Assembly: GCA_947479935.1 (NCBI GenBank)
Contig: CANKBG010000006.1
Coordinates: 32,430 to 96,429 of the forward strand
Reading direction: 5' to 3'
DNA length: 64,000 nucleotides
Source: Comamonadaceae bacterium
GTDB taxonomy: Bacteria > Pseudomonadota > Gammaproteobacteria > Burkholderiales > Burkholderiaceae_C
Below are positions 44,397 to 55,256 of the stretch, in pieces. The position numbers were made by a program, and so were the translations under genes. The notes under the pieces are model-generated. The model saw only the letters and a program-made list of their open reading frames with translations, was not told where the DNA came from and ran no database searches. The stretch's first letter is position 1. Every line of letters starts with the position of its first letter.

Positions 44397-44408
44397 GGAT
44401 CTCGTGAC

Positions 44409-46565
44409 ATGACCGACCCGAAGAACGAATTCAAGACGGCACAACTTGACGACTGGCTGCGTGCGGCTCAAAAGTCTGCGCCGGGCGGCAATGTCGAAGC
44501 CCTCAACTGGAAAACCCCCGACGGCATTTCCGTCAAGCCTTTGTACACGGCCGAAGACACCGCCAACTTGCCCTACGCCAACACCTTGCCTGGCTTTGAG
44601 CCCTTTTTGCGCGGACCACAAGCCACCATGTACTCGGTGCGCCCTTGGACCATTCGCCAATATGCCGGTTTCTCTACCGCTGAAGAGTCCAACGCCTTTT
44701 ATCGCAAAGCTTTGGCCGCCGGCGGTCAAGGCGTGTCGGTGGCTTTCGACTTGGCCACACACCGCGGCTATGACTCAGACCATCCCCGTGTCACAGGCGA
44801 CGTGGGCAAAGCGGGCGTGGCCATCGACTCTGTTGAAGACATGAAGATTTTGTTTGACCAGATTCCTTTAGACAAAGTGTCTGTGTCCATGACCATGAAC
44901 GGTGCGGTGTTGCCCGTGTTGGCTGGCTACGTGGTTGCCGCAGAAGAGCAGGGCGTGAGCCAAGACAAATTGTCGGGAACCATTCAGAACGACATTCTGA
45001 AAGAGTTCATGGTGCGCAACACCTACATTTATCCCCCCGAGCCGTCGATGAAAATCATTGGCGACATCATTGAGTACACGGCCCAACACATGCCGAAGTT
45101 CAACTCAATTTCCATCTCGGGCTATCACATGCAAGAGGCGGGTGCCAATCAGGCTCTCGAGATGGCTTTTACATTGGCCGACGGCAAAGAGTATGTGAAA
45201 ACCGCCATTGCCAAGGGAATGGATGTCGACGGCTTTGCGGGGCGCCTGTCCTTTTTCTGGGCGGTGGGCATGAATTTCTATTTGGAAATTGCCAAGATGC
45301 GCGCAGCACGATTGTTGTGGTGCCGCATCATGAAGGGCTTCGATGCTAAGAATCCCAAAAGCCTCATGCTGCGCACGCACAGCCAAACTTCGGGCTGGTC
45401 GCTCACAGAGCAAGACCCCTACAACAACGTGGTGCGTACCACCATCGAAGCCATGGCTGCGGTGTTTGGCGGCACGCAATCTTTGCACACCAACAGCTTT
45501 GACGAAGCCATTGCATTGCCTACTGAATTCAGCTCACGCATTGCGCGCAACACGCAGCTCATCATTCAGGAAGAAACTCACATTGCCAATGTGATCGATC
45601 CATGGGCTGGCAGTTACATGATGGAATCGCTCACACAAGAAATGGCCGACAAAGCCTGGGCCATCATTGAAGAAGTAGAAGCCATGGGCGGCATGACCAA
45701 GGCGGTAGACAGCGGCTGGGCTAAGCTCAAAATTGAAGCGGCCGCCGCAGAAAAACAAGCGCGCATTGACTCTGGCAAAGATGTGATTGTGGGCGTGAAC
45801 AAATACAAGTTGGCCAAAGAAGATCCCCTTGACTTCTTGGCCATCGACAATGTCAAAGTGCGTGATGGTCAAATCGAACGACTTCAAAATATTCGTGCAA
45901 CTCGCGACACTGCCAAAGTACAAGCTGCATTGGATGCGCTCACTGCCTCCGCCGAAAGCAGCGAAGGCAATTTGCTTGAACTCAGCATTCAAGCCATTCG
46001 CTTGCGCGCTACAGTGGGCGAGGTGTCCGATGCATTGGAAAAAGTTTTTGGGCGCCACCGCGCCGATACTCAAAAGGTGACCGGCGTGTATGCAGCAGCT
46101 TACGACTCAGCAGAAGGCTGGGACCAACTTAAAAAAGAAATCAATGACTTTGCCGATGCCAAAGGTCGTCGCCCCCGCGTGATGATCAGCAAGCTAGGTC
46201 AAGACGGGCACGATCGCGGCGCCAAAGTCGTGGCCACAGCCTTTGCCGATTTGGGCTTTGACGTCGACATGGGCCCCTTGTTTCAAACACCTGAAGAGTG
46301 CGCGCGCCAAGCCATTGAAAACGACGTGCACGCGGTGGGTGTGTCTACCTTGGCGGCAGGTCACAAAACATTGGTGCCTGCCATCATTGAAGAACTGAAG
46401 AAGCAGGGCGCAGACGACATCATTGTGTTTGTGGGCGGTGTCATTCCACGCCAAGACTATGACTTCTTGTACGAAGCGGGCGTGAAGGGCATCTACGGTC
46501 CAGGCACTCCCATTCCTGCCAGCGCCAAAGATGTGCTGGAGCAAATTAAGAAAGCATTAGGTTGA
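44409..46565 (+). CDS. scpA: Methylmalonyl-CoA mutase (fused, single-chain)
   Basis: A 718-residue adenosylcobalamin enzyme interconverting (R)-methylmalonyl-CoA and succinyl-CoA. The N-terminal TIM barrel binds CoA ('[20 protein letters not shown]', '[20 protein letters not shown]') and the C-terminal cobalamin domain has the DxHxxG base-off motif in '[20 protein letters not shown]'. As a single chain it is like the E. coli Sbm type (mutA/B fused function). It is followed by the dedicated GTPase gene with a 4-nt overlap. GAGG lies about 10 bases before the ATG. Confidence 0.96.
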   Translation: MTDPKNEFKTAQLDDWLRAAQKSAPGGNVEALNWKTPDGISVKPLYTAEDTANLPYANTLPGFEPFLRGPQATMYSVRPWTIRQYAGFSTAEESNAFYRKALAAGGQGVSVAFDLATHRGYDSDHPRVTGDVGKAGVAIDSVEDMKILFDQIPLDKVSVSMTMNGAVLPVLAGYVVAAEEQGVSQDKLSGTIQNDILKEFMVRNTYIYPPEPSMKIIGDIIEYTAQHMPKFNSISISGYHMQEAGANQALEMAFTLADGKEYVKTAIAKGMDVDGFAGRLSFFWAVGMNFYLEIAKMRAARLLWCRIMKGFDAKNPKSLMLRTHSQTSGWSLTEQDPYNNVVRTTIEAMAAVFGGTQSLHTNSFDEAIALPTEFSSRIARNTQLIIQEETHIANVIDPWAGSYMMESLTQEMADKAWAIIEEVEAMGGMTKAVDSGWAKLKIEAAAAEKQARIDSGKDVIVGVNKYKLAKEDPLDFLAIDNVKVRDGQIERLQNIRATRDTAKVQAALDALTASAESSEGNLLELSIQAIRLRATVGEVSDALEKVFGRHRADTQKVTGVYAAAYDSAEGWDQLKKEINDFADAKGRRPRVMISKLGQDGHDRGAKVVATAFADLGFDVDMGPLFQTPEECARQAIENDVHAVGVSTLAAGHKTLVPAIIEELKKQGADDIIVFVGGVIPRQDYDFLYEAGVKGIYGPGTPIPASAKDVLEQIKKALG

Positions 46566-47587
46566 CTCCGAAAGAACTCATCCAGGGTGTGTTGGAGAGC
46601 GAGCCTGCGGTACAGCGCCGCGCCATGGCCAAGTCCATTACCTTGCTGGAGTCCACACTACCGGCCGATCGACTGCTGGCGGATGAGTTGCTCACGGGTC
46701 TGTTGCCGCACTCAGGCAAGTCATTTCGCCTAGGTATCAGTGGCGTACCGGGGGTGGGAAAGTCCACTTTCATTGAGGCGCTAGGACTCTTTTTGATTGC
46801 GCAAGGTCACCGTGTGGCGGTACTCGCTATTGATCCTTCATCCACTGTTTCTGGCGGTTCCATCTTGGGTGACAAAACTCGAATGGAACACCTCAGCGTT
46901 CACGAAAAAGCTTACATCCGACCGAGTCCCTCCAGTGGGACCTTGGGCGGTGTGGCCGAAAAAACGCGCGAGGCCATGTTGGTTTGTGAAGCAGCAGGTT
47001 ACGACATGGTCATTGTAGAAACCGTAGGCGTTGGACAAAGCGAAACTGCCGTGGCCAACATGACCGACATGTTTGTGCTGATGCAACTGCCCAATGCAGG
47101 AGACGATTTGCAGGCGATAAAAAAAGGTGTGATGGAATTGGCCGACTTGGTGGTCATTAACAAAGCCGACATTGACGCATCGGCCGCCACTCGCGCAGAA
47201 GCTCAAATTACCAGTGCCTTGCGTTTGTTGGGGATGCATGGTCACCCAGATCATGCGCATTTCGACGAAGAACTTTGGCATCCAGAAGTCATTCAAATCA
47301 GTGCGCTTTTAAATCAAGGTGTTGATAATTTTTGGCATCGTGTTTTGAAATTCAAGCGTTTGCAGCAAGCCAAGCAAAAGTTTGAGCAGCGCCGACAAGT
47401 ACAAGCCCAATCTTGGATGTGGGAGCGCATCGATGCAGGCCTCAAACAAAACTTTCGCGGTCAGGCCAGCGTCAAAGCCCTGCTGCCTGAACTCACGCAG
47501 AAGGTGATCACTGGCCAATTGCCAGCCTCCACCGCAGCCAGACAGTTAATGGCCGCTTATCAAGCAACAGGCTTTCCTAAGCATTGA
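46562..47587 (+). CDS. meaB: Methylmalonyl-CoA mutase-associated GTPase MeaB
   Basis: A 341-residue G3E-type GTPase that loads and protects adenosylcobalamin mutases. The P-loop '[17 protein letters not shown]' is at about residue 57; '[20 protein letters not shown]' and '[17 protein letters not shown]' follow, and 'VINKADID' gives the NKxD motif. The TTG start overlaps the mutase stop (TTGA), so expression is coupled. It was called ArgK in older annotation, but this setting strongly supports MeaB. Confidence 0.96.
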   Translation: MTPKELIQGVLESEPAVQRRAMAKSITLLESTLPADRLLADELLTGLLPHSGKSFRLGISGVPGVGKSTFIEALGLFLIAQGHRVAVLAIDPSSTVSGGSILGDKTRMEHLSVHEKAYIRPSPSSGTLGGVAEKTREAMLVCEAAGYDMVIVETVGVGQSETAVANMTDMFVLMQLPNAGDDLQAIKKGVMELADLVVINKADIDASAATRAEAQITSALRLLGMHGHPDHAHFDEELWHPEVIQISALLNQGVDNFWHRVLKFKRLQQAKQKFEQRRQVQAQSWMWERIDAGLKQNFRGQASVKALLPELTQKVITGQLPASTAARQLMAAYQATGFPKH

Positions 47588-47618
47588 ACTATCCGTATTA
47601 AAGTGAAGAGAGTAAATC

Positions 47619-49151
47619 ATGCAAGACATCATTCAACAACTTGAACAAAAACGCGCGGCGGCACGCATGGGTGGTGGGCAAAAACGCATTGATGCACAAC
47701 ATGCCAAGGGCAAGCTCACAGCCCGTGAACGATTAGAAGTATTACTGGATGAAGGCACCTTTGAAGAGTGGGACATGTTTGTGGAGCACCGCTGCACAGA
47801 CTTTGGCATGCAAGACAATAAAATTCCTGGCGATGGTGTGGTCACGGGCTACGGCATGATCAATGGCCGTTTGGTTTTTGTGTATAGCCAAGACTTTACG
47901 GTGTTTGGTGGCGCCTTGTCTGAGCCACACGCCGAGAAAATCTGCAAAATCATGGACCAAGCCATGAAGGTGGGCGCTCCTGTCATTGGTTTGAACGATT
48001 CAGGCGGTGCCCGAATTCAAGAGGGCGTTGCCTCATTAGGGGGTTATGCCGAAGTGTTTCAGCGCAATGCCATGGCCAGCGGTGTCATTCCGCAAATTAG
48101 CATGATCATGGGCCCTTCAGCGGGGGGGGCTGTGTATTCACCTGCCATGACCGATTTCATCTTCATGGTCAAAGACAGCTCCTACATGTTTGTCACTGGG
48201 CCCGAAGTGGTAAAGACCGTGACTCACGAAGAAGTGACGGCTGAAGAACTGGGTGGCGCATTAACGCATACCACCAAGAGCGGTGTAGCCGACATGGCAT
48301 TTGAAAACGACGTGGAAGCCTTGCTCATGTTGCGTCGTTTGTACAACTACTTGCCCCTGAATAACCGCGAAAAGTCGCCCATGCGTGCCAGTGGCGACCC
48401 CACCGACAGACTCGATCAAAGTTTGAACACCTTGGTGCCTCTCAACCCCAATCAAGCCTACGACATGAAAGAACTCATTTTGAAGACCGTGGACGACGGT
48501 GACTTCTTTGAGCTCCAACCCGATTACGCTAAAAACATGTTAATTGGCTTTGCCCGCATGGCAGGTCAAACGGTGGGTGTTGTGGCCAACCAACCCTTGG
48601 TACTGGCGGGTTGTTTGGACATTAAAAGCTCCGTAAAGGCTGCGCGCTTTGTGCGCTTCTGCGATGCCTTTAGTATTCCGGTCATTACCTTTGTTGATGT
48701 GCCAGGCTTCATGCCCGGCACCTCGCAAGAATATGGCGGCATCATCAAGCATGGCGCCAAATTGCTCTACGCCTACGCAGAGTGCACAGTGCCCAAAATC
48801 ACGGTCATTACGCGCAAAGCTTACGGCGGAGCCTACGATGTGATGGCCTCCAAACACTTGCGCGGCGACGTGAACTTTGCGTGGCCCAACGCTGAAATTG
48901 CGGTGATGGGTGCAAAGGGTGCTGTAGAAATTATTTTCCGAGAAGACAAAAACGACCCTGTGAAATTGGCAGCACGAGAAGCAGAATACAAAGACCGATT
49001 TGCCAACCCATTTGTGGCTGGTGCACGGGGCTTTATCGATGACGTTATTCAACCCAGCGAAACACGTAAGCGCATTTGCCGTTCGTTGGTGATGTTGAAG
49101 GACAAGAAGGTTGAAAACCCATGGCGCAAGCACGGCAACATTCCGCTCTGA
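47619..49151 (+). CDS. pccB: Propionyl-CoA carboxylase beta subunit (carboxyltransferase)
   Basis: A 510-residue carboxyltransferase with N- and C-terminal crotonase-like halves. Carboxybiotin and acyl-CoA oxyanion sites are in '[20 protein letters not shown]' and '[19 protein letters not shown]'. Position after mcm-meaB and before pccA shows the propionyl-CoA role: carboxybiotin to methylmalonyl-CoA. The short conserved N-terminus ('[20 protein letters not shown]') is typical of propionyl-CoA carboxylases. AAGTGAAGAGAG precedes the ATG, giving a fair SD. Confidence 0.95.
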   Translation: MQDIIQQLEQKRAAARMGGGQKRIDAQHAKGKLTARERLEVLLDEGTFEEWDMFVEHRCTDFGMQDNKIPGDGVVTGYGMINGRLVFVYSQDFTVFGGALSEPHAEKICKIMDQAMKVGAPVIGLNDSGGARIQEGVASLGGYAEVFQRNAMASGVIPQISMIMGPSAGGAVYSPAMTDFIFMVKDSSYMFVTGPEVVKTVTHEEVTAEELGGALTHTTKSGVADMAFENDVEALLMLRRLYNYLPLNNREKSPMRASGDPTDRLDQSLNTLVPLNPNQAYDMKELILKTVDDGDFFELQPDYAKNMLIGFARMAGQTVGVVANQPLVLAGCLDIKSSVKAARFVRFCDAFSIPVITFVDVPGFMPGTSQEYGGIIKHGAKLLYAYAECTVPKITVITRKAYGGAYDVMASKHLRGDVNFAWPNAEIAVMGAKGAVEIIFREDKNDPVKLAAREAEYKDRFANPFVAGARGFIDDVIQPSETRKRICRSLVMLKDKKVENPWRKHGNIPL

Positions 49152-49198
49152 TCGAAATGACCCACACCGCTTGAACTGAAATGCCATTAGGAAAAATT

Positions 49199-51250
49199 AT
49201 GTTTACCAAAATTTTGATAGCCAACCGTGGTGAAATTGCATGCCGCGTCATTGCCACCGCCAAGAAAATGGGCATTGCGACGGTGGCTGTTTACTCAGAA
49301 GCCGACAAAGAAGCTCGCCATGTGTTGTTGGCCGATGAATCAGTCCTGATTGGCCCAGCGCCTTCACGCGAGTCCTATTTGGTAGCCGACAAAATCATTG
49401 CTGCTGCCAAAGCCACAGGCGCACAAGCCATTCACCCTGGCTATGGTTTCTTGTCAGAAAACGAAGCTTTCTCAAAGCGCTGCGAAGACGAGGGCATTGC
49501 CTTCATAGGCCCACGCCACTTTTCCATCGCCGCCATGGGTGACAAGATTGCTTCTAAGAAATTGGCCAACGAAGCGAAGGTCAATACCATTCCGGGTTAC
49601 AACGAAGCCATTGACACGGCAGAAGCCGCTGTTGAAATTGCCAAGGGCATAGGCTACCCCGTCATGATCAAAGCTTCTGCTGGCGGTGGTGGTAAAGGCT
49701 TGCGCGTGGCCTTTAATGACAAAGAAGCCTTTGAGGGTTTTACATCCTGCAAAAACGAAGCCCTTAACTCGTTTGGTGATGACCGCGTCTTCATTGAGAA
49801 GTTTGTCGAGGAACCCCGCCACATTGAAATTCAAGTCTTGGGTGATAGCCACGGCAATGTGATTTATTTGAACGAGCGTGAGTGCTCCATCCAACGGCGT
49901 CACCAAAAGGTGATTGAAGAAGCACCATCACCCTTTATCAGCGATGCGACACGCAATTCCATGGGCGAGCAAGCAGTGGCCTTGGCAAAAGCGGTGCAAT
50001 ACCAATCCGCCGGAACGGTGGAGTTTGTCGTCGGCAAAGATCAAAGCTTTTACTTCCTAGAAATGAACACCCGCTTGCAAGTGGAACACCCCGTGACCGA
50101 AGCCATCACGGGCATCGACCTGGTGGAGATGATGATTCGCATAGCAAATGGCGAAAAATTGCCCATGACGCAAGCCGACGTGAAACGCAATGGCTGGGCT
50201 ATTGAGTGCCGTATCAATGCAGAAGATCCGTTCCGCAATTTCTTGCCTTCCACAGGCCGGCTGGTGCGTTTTCAAACGCCGCTGCAAACCATGTTTCAGT
50301 CCAACACGCAAGACCTGTTGGGAGTGCGTGTAGACACAGGTGTGCAAGACGGCGGCGAAATTCCCATGTTCTACGACTCCATGATTGCAAAGCTGATTGT
50401 GCACGGCACCGATCGAAACGATGCCATAGCCAAAATGCGTGAAGCACTCAATGGGTTTGTCATTCGTGGAATTAGTTCTAACATTCCGTTCCAAGCGGCT
50501 TTGCTGGCCCACCCTCAATTTGTTGCGGGCGACTTCAACACCGGCTTTATTGCTGAAAATTATGCGCATGGTTTTCGTGCCGAAGATGTGCCCCACGAAG
50601 ATCCTCATTTCTTGGTGGCGTTGGCCGCCTTTGTTCGCCGTAAATCACGCGAGCGTGCTGCCAACCTGAGTGGCCAGTTGCCGGGCTACGATGTTCAAAT
50701 TGGCCAAGACTACAGCGTCATTGTGTTGGGTGCAAAAGGCGATAACAAATACTTGCCCGTGCACGTGGACGAGTTTCGCGGTCAAAATGGCAAAGCAATT
50801 ATCAAGGTGGGCGAGCAGCACTACATCATTGAAAGTCACTCACGTTTAAACGATGTACGCATTACGGGCAGTGTGAATGGCAAACCATTCACTGCACAAG
50901 TAGAACGCGGCACGCCTAAGAACCCTTTGGCACTGCAAGTGCAGCACAATGGCACTCGCATTGAAGCGCTGGTGGTTTCACCTCGGATGGCTGAGTTGCA
51001 TCAAATGATGCCCTTCAAAAAACCGCCCGACATGAGTCGTTTCGTCTTGTCGCCTATGCCGGGTTTATTGGTCAACGTTGCAGTCAGCCCTGGACAAAAA
51101 GTGCAAGCGGGTGAGCGCGTGGCTGTGATTGAAGCCATGAAGATGGAAAATATTTTGTTTGCTGCGCACGATGGCGTGGTCAAAAAGGTCATGGCCTCAC
51201 AAGGTGAGTCGCTGACTGTGGATCAAGTCATTGTGGAGTTTGAAGCATGA
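49199..51250 (+). CDS. pccA: Propionyl-CoA carboxylase alpha subunit (biotin carboxylase + BCCP)
   Basis: A 683-residue biotin-dependent subunit. Domains in order: biotin carboxylase ('[18 protein letters not shown]', ATP loop '[19 protein letters not shown]', '[20 protein letters not shown]', '[16 protein letters not shown]'), a linker BT domain (about 450-600), and the C-terminal biotinyl domain with target Lys in 'EAMKMENI'. The ATG at 49199 is chosen because AGGAAA is 6 bases upstream and the sequence then begins [12 protein letters not shown]; an upstream ATG at 49181 would add six residues. The stop overlaps the VOC gene start by 4 bases. Confidence 0.96.
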   Translation: MFTKILIANRGEIACRVIATAKKMGIATVAVYSEADKEARHVLLADESVLIGPAPSRESYLVADKIIAAAKATGAQAIHPGYGFLSENEAFSKRCEDEGIAFIGPRHFSIAAMGDKIASKKLANEAKVNTIPGYNEAIDTAEAAVEIAKGIGYPVMIKASAGGGGKGLRVAFNDKEAFEGFTSCKNEALNSFGDDRVFIEKFVEEPRHIEIQVLGDSHGNVIYLNERECSIQRRHQKVIEEAPSPFISDATRNSMGEQAVALAKAVQYQSAGTVEFVVGKDQSFYFLEMNTRLQVEHPVTEAITGIDLVEMMIRIANGEKLPMTQADVKRNGWAIECRINAEDPFRNFLPSTGRLVRFQTPLQTMFQSNTQDLLGVRVDTGVQDGGEIPMFYDSMIAKLIVHGTDRNDAIAKMREALNGFVIRGISSNIPFQAALLAHPQFVAGDFNTGFIAENYAHGFRAEDVPHEDPHFLVALAAFVRRKSRERAANLSGQLPGYDVQIGQDYSVIVLGAKGDNKYLPVHVDEFRGQNGKAIIKVGEQHYIIESHSRLNDVRITGSVNGKPFTAQVERGTPKNPLALQVQHNGTRIEALVVSPRMAELHQMMPFKKPPDMSRFVLSPMPGLLVNVAVSPGQKVQAGERVAVIEAMKMENILFAAHDGVVKKVMASQGESLTVDQVIVEFEA

Positions 51251-51738
51251 GCGTTATCTCTCGTCCCTTTAAAGTTTTAGGCATTCAACAAATTGCTATC
51301 GGTGGTACCGACAAAGTCAAACTCCAAAAACTTTGGATTGAGATGTTTGGTTTGGAACTAACGGGCACTTACAAAAGCGATCGTGAAAATGTAGACGAAG
51401 ATATTTGTGTCATTGGTTCAGGGCCTTTCAAGGTTGAGGTTGATCTTATGCAACCGATGGACATCGAAAAGAAACCAGCAGTGCATGCAACACCCTTGAA
51501 CCATGTGGGTTTGTGGGTAGACAACTTACCCACTGCAGTAGAGTGGCTGACTCAGCAGGGTGTGCGTTTTGCGCCTGGCGGTATTCGCAAAGGGGCAGCG
51601 GGTTTTGACATCTGCTTTATTCATCCTAAAGGCAATGAAGAACAGCCTATTGGCGGTGAAGGCGTGCTGATTGAATTGGTGCAAGCGCCTCCTGAAGTGG
51701 TGAAGGCCTTTAGCGCTTTGGCTGCGCAATACGCGTAA
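51247..51738 (+). CDS. VOC-superfamily protein, methylmalonyl-CoA epimerase-like
   Basis: A 163-residue vicinal-oxygen-chelate protein with two beta-alpha-beta-beta-beta modules. Its place at the end of the mcm-meaB-pccB-pccA operon (4-nt overlap with pccA) would fit methylmalonyl-CoA epimerase, which supplies the (R)-isomer for the mutase. Metal-ligand positions are His86 (LNHVGLWV) and Glu143 (VLIELVQ), but the usual first His is Gln15 ('GIQQIAIGG'). Epimerases normally have His-Gln-His-Glu, so activity is not certain and another lyase or dioxygenase-like role is possible. Confidence 0.78.
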   Translation: MSVISRPFKVLGIQQIAIGGTDKVKLQKLWIEMFGLELTGTYKSDRENVDEDICVIGSGPFKVEVDLMQPMDIEKKPAVHATPLNHVGLWVDNLPTAVEWLTQQGVRFAPGGIRKGAAGFDICFIHPKGNEEQPIGGEGVLIELVQAPPEVVKAFSALAAQYA

Positions 51739-51753
51739 GCCAACGATTGTTGA

Positions 51754-52446
51754 TTAAGACTGTTGACGTGCCCTGGCCTTGGCCAGGGCTCCTTCAATGA
51801 TGGTTCGCTTGCGGGCCATTTCTTTGTCTGCTAAATCTTCACGCATTGATTTCCCAGTGACAAGGTCACCATCGATGCGAGTGTGTTTTTCTAGATCGGC
51901 CAATTTCATTTCAGCTTTGTCAATCTGGCGCTTTGCATGTGCCTGGTCTTCTAAAACCAATCGAGTCTGTCGGTCTTCATACCGTTGTCTGGCTTGCGAG
52001 GCCAAAACTGAAGACCAAGCAGCCCAGCCTGTTTGCTCGCCAGACACAGGCACCATTTCAATGCAATCAACGGGGCACACAGGCAAACACAAATCGCAGC
52101 CTGTGCAGACAGACTCAATCACGGTGTGCATCACTTTGTTGCTGCCCAAGATGGCATCGGTAGGACATACCTTGATGCACAGCGTGCAGCCAATGCACCA
52201 AGCTTCGTCAATGACAGCCACTGTCATAGGCCCCTCAAGGCCATGCTCTGGATTTAAAGGAAGTACATCGCGCCCTGTGATGAGAGACAAAACCGAAATG
52301 CCCTCAGCGCCCCCTGGCGGGCACTGATTGAGGGGGGCGTTGTCTTGGGCAATGGCCTGAGCGTAGGATCTGCAATTTGGATAGCCGCATCGAGTGCACT
52401 GCGTTTGGGGCAGCGCATCGTTGATGCGTTCAACCAGAGATGTCAC
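51754..52446 (-). CDS. RnfB-like ferredoxin-type electron transport protein
   Basis: A 230-residue cytosolic iron-sulfur protein resembling the B subunit of Rnf/Rsx complexes but without the N-terminal membrane helix. It opens with a four-Cys Fe-S domain ('QCTRCGYPNCRSYAQAI', then 'NQCPPGG') and has two [4Fe-4S] ferredoxin motifs ('CIGCTLCIKVCPTDAI' and 'CTGCDLCLPVCPVDCI'). A coiled, charged C-terminal part follows (about residues 150-230). Its start overlaps the phaZ stop by 4 bases. No other rnf gene is near, so it is likely a stand-alone electron carrier. Confidence 0.87.
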   Translation of the reverse strand: MTSLVERINDALPQTQCTRCGYPNCRSYAQAIAQDNAPLNQCPPGGAEGISVLSLITGRDVLPLNPEHGLEGPMTVAVIDEAWCIGCTLCIKVCPTDAILGSNKVMHTVIESVCTGCDLCLPVCPVDCIEMVPVSGEQTGWAAWSSVLASQARQRYEDRQTRLVLEDQAHAKRQIDKAEMKLADLEKHTRIDGDLVTGKSMREDLADKEMARKRTIIEGALAKARARQQS

Positions 52447-53795
52447 TTTTTACGAGCAGGCGCTTTTTTGGCAACCGATTTGACTGGGCGTTTTGCGACA
52501 GTTTTCACAGCAGATTTTTTCTTGCTGCCCGAGTCGTTGTGAGCCAAGATAAATTTGCAAACGGCAGGGTAAACCACTTCGCGCCATCGACGGCCGCTGA
52601 AAATACCGTAATGACCCGCACCTGGTACTTCAAGGTGTTGGCGGTTGCTTGGCTTCACGCTGGTGCACAAATCATGAGCCGCAGCTGTTTGGCCTGAGCC
52701 GGAGATGTCATCCAACTCGCCTTCGACGGTTAGCAAAGCTGTGGTCTTAATGTCTTGGGGGCGAACCAATTCATTTTTGCCTTGAAGATTTTTCACATTC
52801 CAAGTGCCGTGAACTAAGTTGTAGTCTTGGAACACCGTTTTGATGGTTTCCAAATAGTAGTCAGCGTCCATGTCGAGTACAGCGTTGTATTCGTCATAAA
52901 ACTTTCGGTGCGCTTCGGTGCTAGCGTCATCGCCTTTGATCAAGTCTTTGAAGTAATCGTAATGGCTTGTTGCATGACGATCAGGATTCATGGCTACAAA
53001 ACCAGTGTGCTGCAAGAAGCCTGGATAGACACTGCGTCCGGCGCCTGGGAAGTTGCCAGGTACTTTGTAAATCACATTGTTTTCAAACCATTCAAAGCTC
53101 TTGTTCATGGCCAAATTGTTCACGGCAGTGGGTGCCTTGCGTGCATCAATGGGGCCGCCCATCATGGTCATGGTCAACGGTGTTTTTTCGCCGCGCGATG
53201 CCATCAGAGACACTGCCGCCAAAACGGGCACGGTGGGTTGGCACACGCTGATAACGTGACAATTGCCGTAGATGCCTTGCAGATGACGAATGAACTCTTG
53301 CACATAGTTCACGTAGTCGTCTAAGTGAAACTCACCTTCGGACAATGGCACCAAGCGGGCGTTTTTCCAATCGGTTACATAGACTTTGTGGTCTTTCAAC
53401 ATGGTCTTGACGGTGTCGCGAAGCAGGGTGGCGTAGTGACCCGATAAAGGTGCCACGATAAGCACCGCAGGCTGACCCTTGAGGGAATTCAATGTGGCTG
53501 AATCATCCGAGAAACGCTTGAAACGGCGCAACTCGCAAAAGGCTTTGTCAATTTCAATGCGCTCATGAATGGCAACATCGACTTTGCCAACTTCAACAGT
53601 GCGTATGCCAAACTCTGGCTTGACATAGTCTTTGCCAAGGCGGTGCATGAGTTCGTAACCAGCAGATACGCGTTGAGCCAAGGGCGAATTGCCAATGGGA
53701 TTCAGGGGATTGCTGTACATCTTGGCGGCAGCTTGGGCCAAGTCTGCAAAAGGCTCCATGATGGAGCGTTGAGTTTCGTAGATTTGGTAAAGCAT
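52443..53795 (-). CDS. phaZ: Intracellular polyhydroxyalkanoate depolymerase
   Basis: A 450-residue PHB depolymerase (PhaZa1 type) that mobilises stored polymer from granules. The nucleophile Cys is in 'CHVISVCQPTVPVLAAVSLM', and the Asp ('VEGELDDISGSGQT') and His ('EVPGAGHYGIFSGRRWRE') complete the triad. The N-terminus 'MLYQIYETQRSIMEPFADLA' is characteristic. The last 25 residues are Lys/Ala/Val-rich, possibly polymer or DNA binding. AAAGGG is 9 bases before the ATG, and a PhaR-like palindrome lies just upstream. Confidence 0.95.
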   Translation of the reverse strand: MLYQIYETQRSIMEPFADLAQAAAKMYSNPLNPIGNSPLAQRVSAGYELMHRLGKDYVKPEFGIRTVEVGKVDVAIHERIEIDKAFCELRRFKRFSDDSATLNSLKGQPAVLIVAPLSGHYATLLRDTVKTMLKDHKVYVTDWKNARLVPLSEGEFHLDDYVNYVQEFIRHLQGIYGNCHVISVCQPTVPVLAAVSLMASRGEKTPLTMTMMGGPIDARKAPTAVNNLAMNKSFEWFENNVIYKVPGNFPGAGRSVYPGFLQHTGFVAMNPDRHATSHYDYFKDLIKGDDASTEAHRKFYDEYNAVLDMDADYYLETIKTVFQDYNLVHGTWNVKNLQGKNELVRPQDIKTTALLTVEGELDDISGSGQTAAAHDLCTSVKPSNRQHLEVPGAGHYGIFSGRRWREVVYPAVCKFILAHNDSGSKKKSAVKTVAKRPVKSVAKKAPARKK

Positions 53796-53813
53796 GGCTT
53801 AAAGCCCTTTAAA

Positions 53814-53830
53814 TTGTTGCACTGCAGCAA
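53814..53830. promoter_or_regulatory. PhaR-like operator upstream of phaZ
   Basis: TTGTTGCACTGCAGCAA, an imperfect palindrome of TTGyTGCA half-sites around one central base, starts 19 bases before the phaZ start. PhaR repressors of PHA metabolism bind TGC-rich palindromes of this kind. A TATATT box (53829-53834 on the minus strand) overlaps its upstream edge and would be blocked by binding. Confidence 0.5.
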
Positions 53831-53914
53831 TATATCAGTTGTGATGCATTGAAATTGGAGTCGCGCACCTAAATTGGAACAACTAAGCGAATTCTATGCA
53901 ACCGCTTCGTGAAT

Positions 53915-55111
53915 TTAAATCACTTTGGCAATGGCCTGGCAAACATAATCGATGTTTTTGCTATTCAGGGCGGCCACACACATGCGTCCCGTGTCGGTGC
54001 CATAAACACCAAATTCTGAGCGAAGGCGCACCATTTGGTCTTTGTTCAGGCCAGAGTAGCTGAACATGCCAATTTGGGTGGTAATAAACCCCATGTCTTG
54101 CTTCACACCTGCGGCTTTAAGGCCGTCTACCAACTTTTGACGCATGGCCTTGATGCGTACACGCATTTCTCCCAGCTCTTTTTCCCAGATGGCACGCCAC
54201 TCTGGATTGCCCAATACGGCAGCCACCACGGCGCCGCCGTGAATGGGCGGGTTGGAGTAGTTGGTGCGAATCACAATTTTGAGTTGGCTCAGTACGCGAC
54301 TGCATTCTTCTTGATCAAAGCAGACCACTGACAAAGCGCCTACGCGTTCGCCATACAAGCTGAAGCTCTTGGAGAAGGAGGTGGATACGAAAAAGTTGAG
54401 ACCCGCGGCTACAAATTTGCCAATGACCGCGCCGTCTTCGGCAATGCCGTGACCAAAACCTTGATAGGCCATGTCTAAAAATGCAGTGAGGTTTTTAGCC
54501 TTGACCACTGCAATCACTTGATCCCATTGGGCGGCAGTGATGTCGTAGCCAGTGGGGTTGTGGCAGCAAGCGTGCAACACCACAATGGTGCCTGCCGCGG
54601 CGCCATGAAGGCTGGCCAACATGCCGTCAAAGTTGACGCCGCGTTTTTCGGCGTCGTAGTAAGCATAAGTTTCTACTTGGAAGCCAGCGCTGCTGAACAA
54701 TGCGCGGTGGTTTTCCCAACTTGGATCGGAAATCATAATCTTGGCTTGAGGGCTAACTTTTTTCAGGAAGTCGGCGCCAATCTTCAGGCCGCCTGTGCCA
54801 CCCAGGCCTTGAACTGTGGCCACGCGGCCCGATTTGACAGCCTCGCTGTCGGCGCCAAACACCAAATTTTTAACTGCTGCGTCGTAGGCGGCAATGCCGT
54901 CGATGGGCAAATAGCCCCGGGCTGTGGGCTTGTCCATCATGGCTTTTTCAGCGGATTTAACACATTCGAGAAGAGGGAGTTTGCCGTTATCGTCGAAATA
55001 AACGCCCACACCCAAATTCACTTTGTTGGGGTTGGTGTCGGCTGCAAATTGTTCGTTCAAACCCAAAATAGGGTCGCGAGGGGCCATTTCGACGGCGGTA
55101 AACAGAGACAT
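53915..55111 (-). CDS. Class I aspartate/aromatic amino acid aminotransferase
   Basis: A 398-residue PLP enzyme of the AspC/TyrB type. The PLP-Lys is in 'VSTSFSKSFSLYGERVGAL' (about residue 246), with 'ACCHNPTGYDITAAQWD' giving the cofactor Asn and Asp nearby, and the C-terminal Arg in 'RMCVAALNSKNIDYVCQA' contacting the substrate carboxylate. Opening 'MAPRDPILGLNEQFAADTN' is typical. Whether aspartate or aromatic substrates are preferred cannot be told. AAGGAC precedes the ATG. It is divergent from uvrB. Confidence 0.93.
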   Translation of the reverse strand: MSLFTAVEMAPRDPILGLNEQFAADTNPNKVNLGVGVYFDDNGKLPLLECVKSAEKAMMDKPTARGYLPIDGIAAYDAAVKNLVFGADSEAVKSGRVATVQGLGGTGGLKIGADFLKKVSPQAKIMISDPSWENHRALFSSAGFQVETYAYYDAEKRGVNFDGMLASLHGAAAGTIVVLHACCHNPTGYDITAAQWDQVIAVVKAKNLTAFLDMAYQGFGHGIAEDGAVIGKFVAAGLNFFVSTSFSKSFSLYGERVGALSVVCFDQEECSRVLSQLKIVIRTNYSNPPIHGGAVVAAVLGNPEWRAIWEKELGEMRVRIKAMRQKLVDGLKAAGVKQDMGFITTQIGMFSYSGLNKDQMVRLRSEFGVYGTDTGRMCVAALNSKNIDYVCQAIAKVI

Positions 55112-55256
55112 GAAAAAAGTCCTTGTGAGGAAGTTGTGAAAAGCAGTTTCTGGCTGGCAGAAATCCTAAACCTAGGTTAGGCTTTAGGGTTGCCCCTAAT
55201 TTTAACGGCTCTTTCCCTCGTTTTTGCCCCAATTTGACACATCTGAAGAAGTTCCA

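Noticed and set aside
53831..53914. A possible small gene between phaZ and the aminotransferase
   Set aside because: No ORF with a start, SD and coding-like composition fits in the gap; it is better explained as promoter DNA for phaZ.
55112..55256. A LexA box was looked for before uvrB
   Set aside because: No CTGT-N8-ACAG pattern was found; the palindrome AACCTAGGTT near 55173 does not fit LexA.
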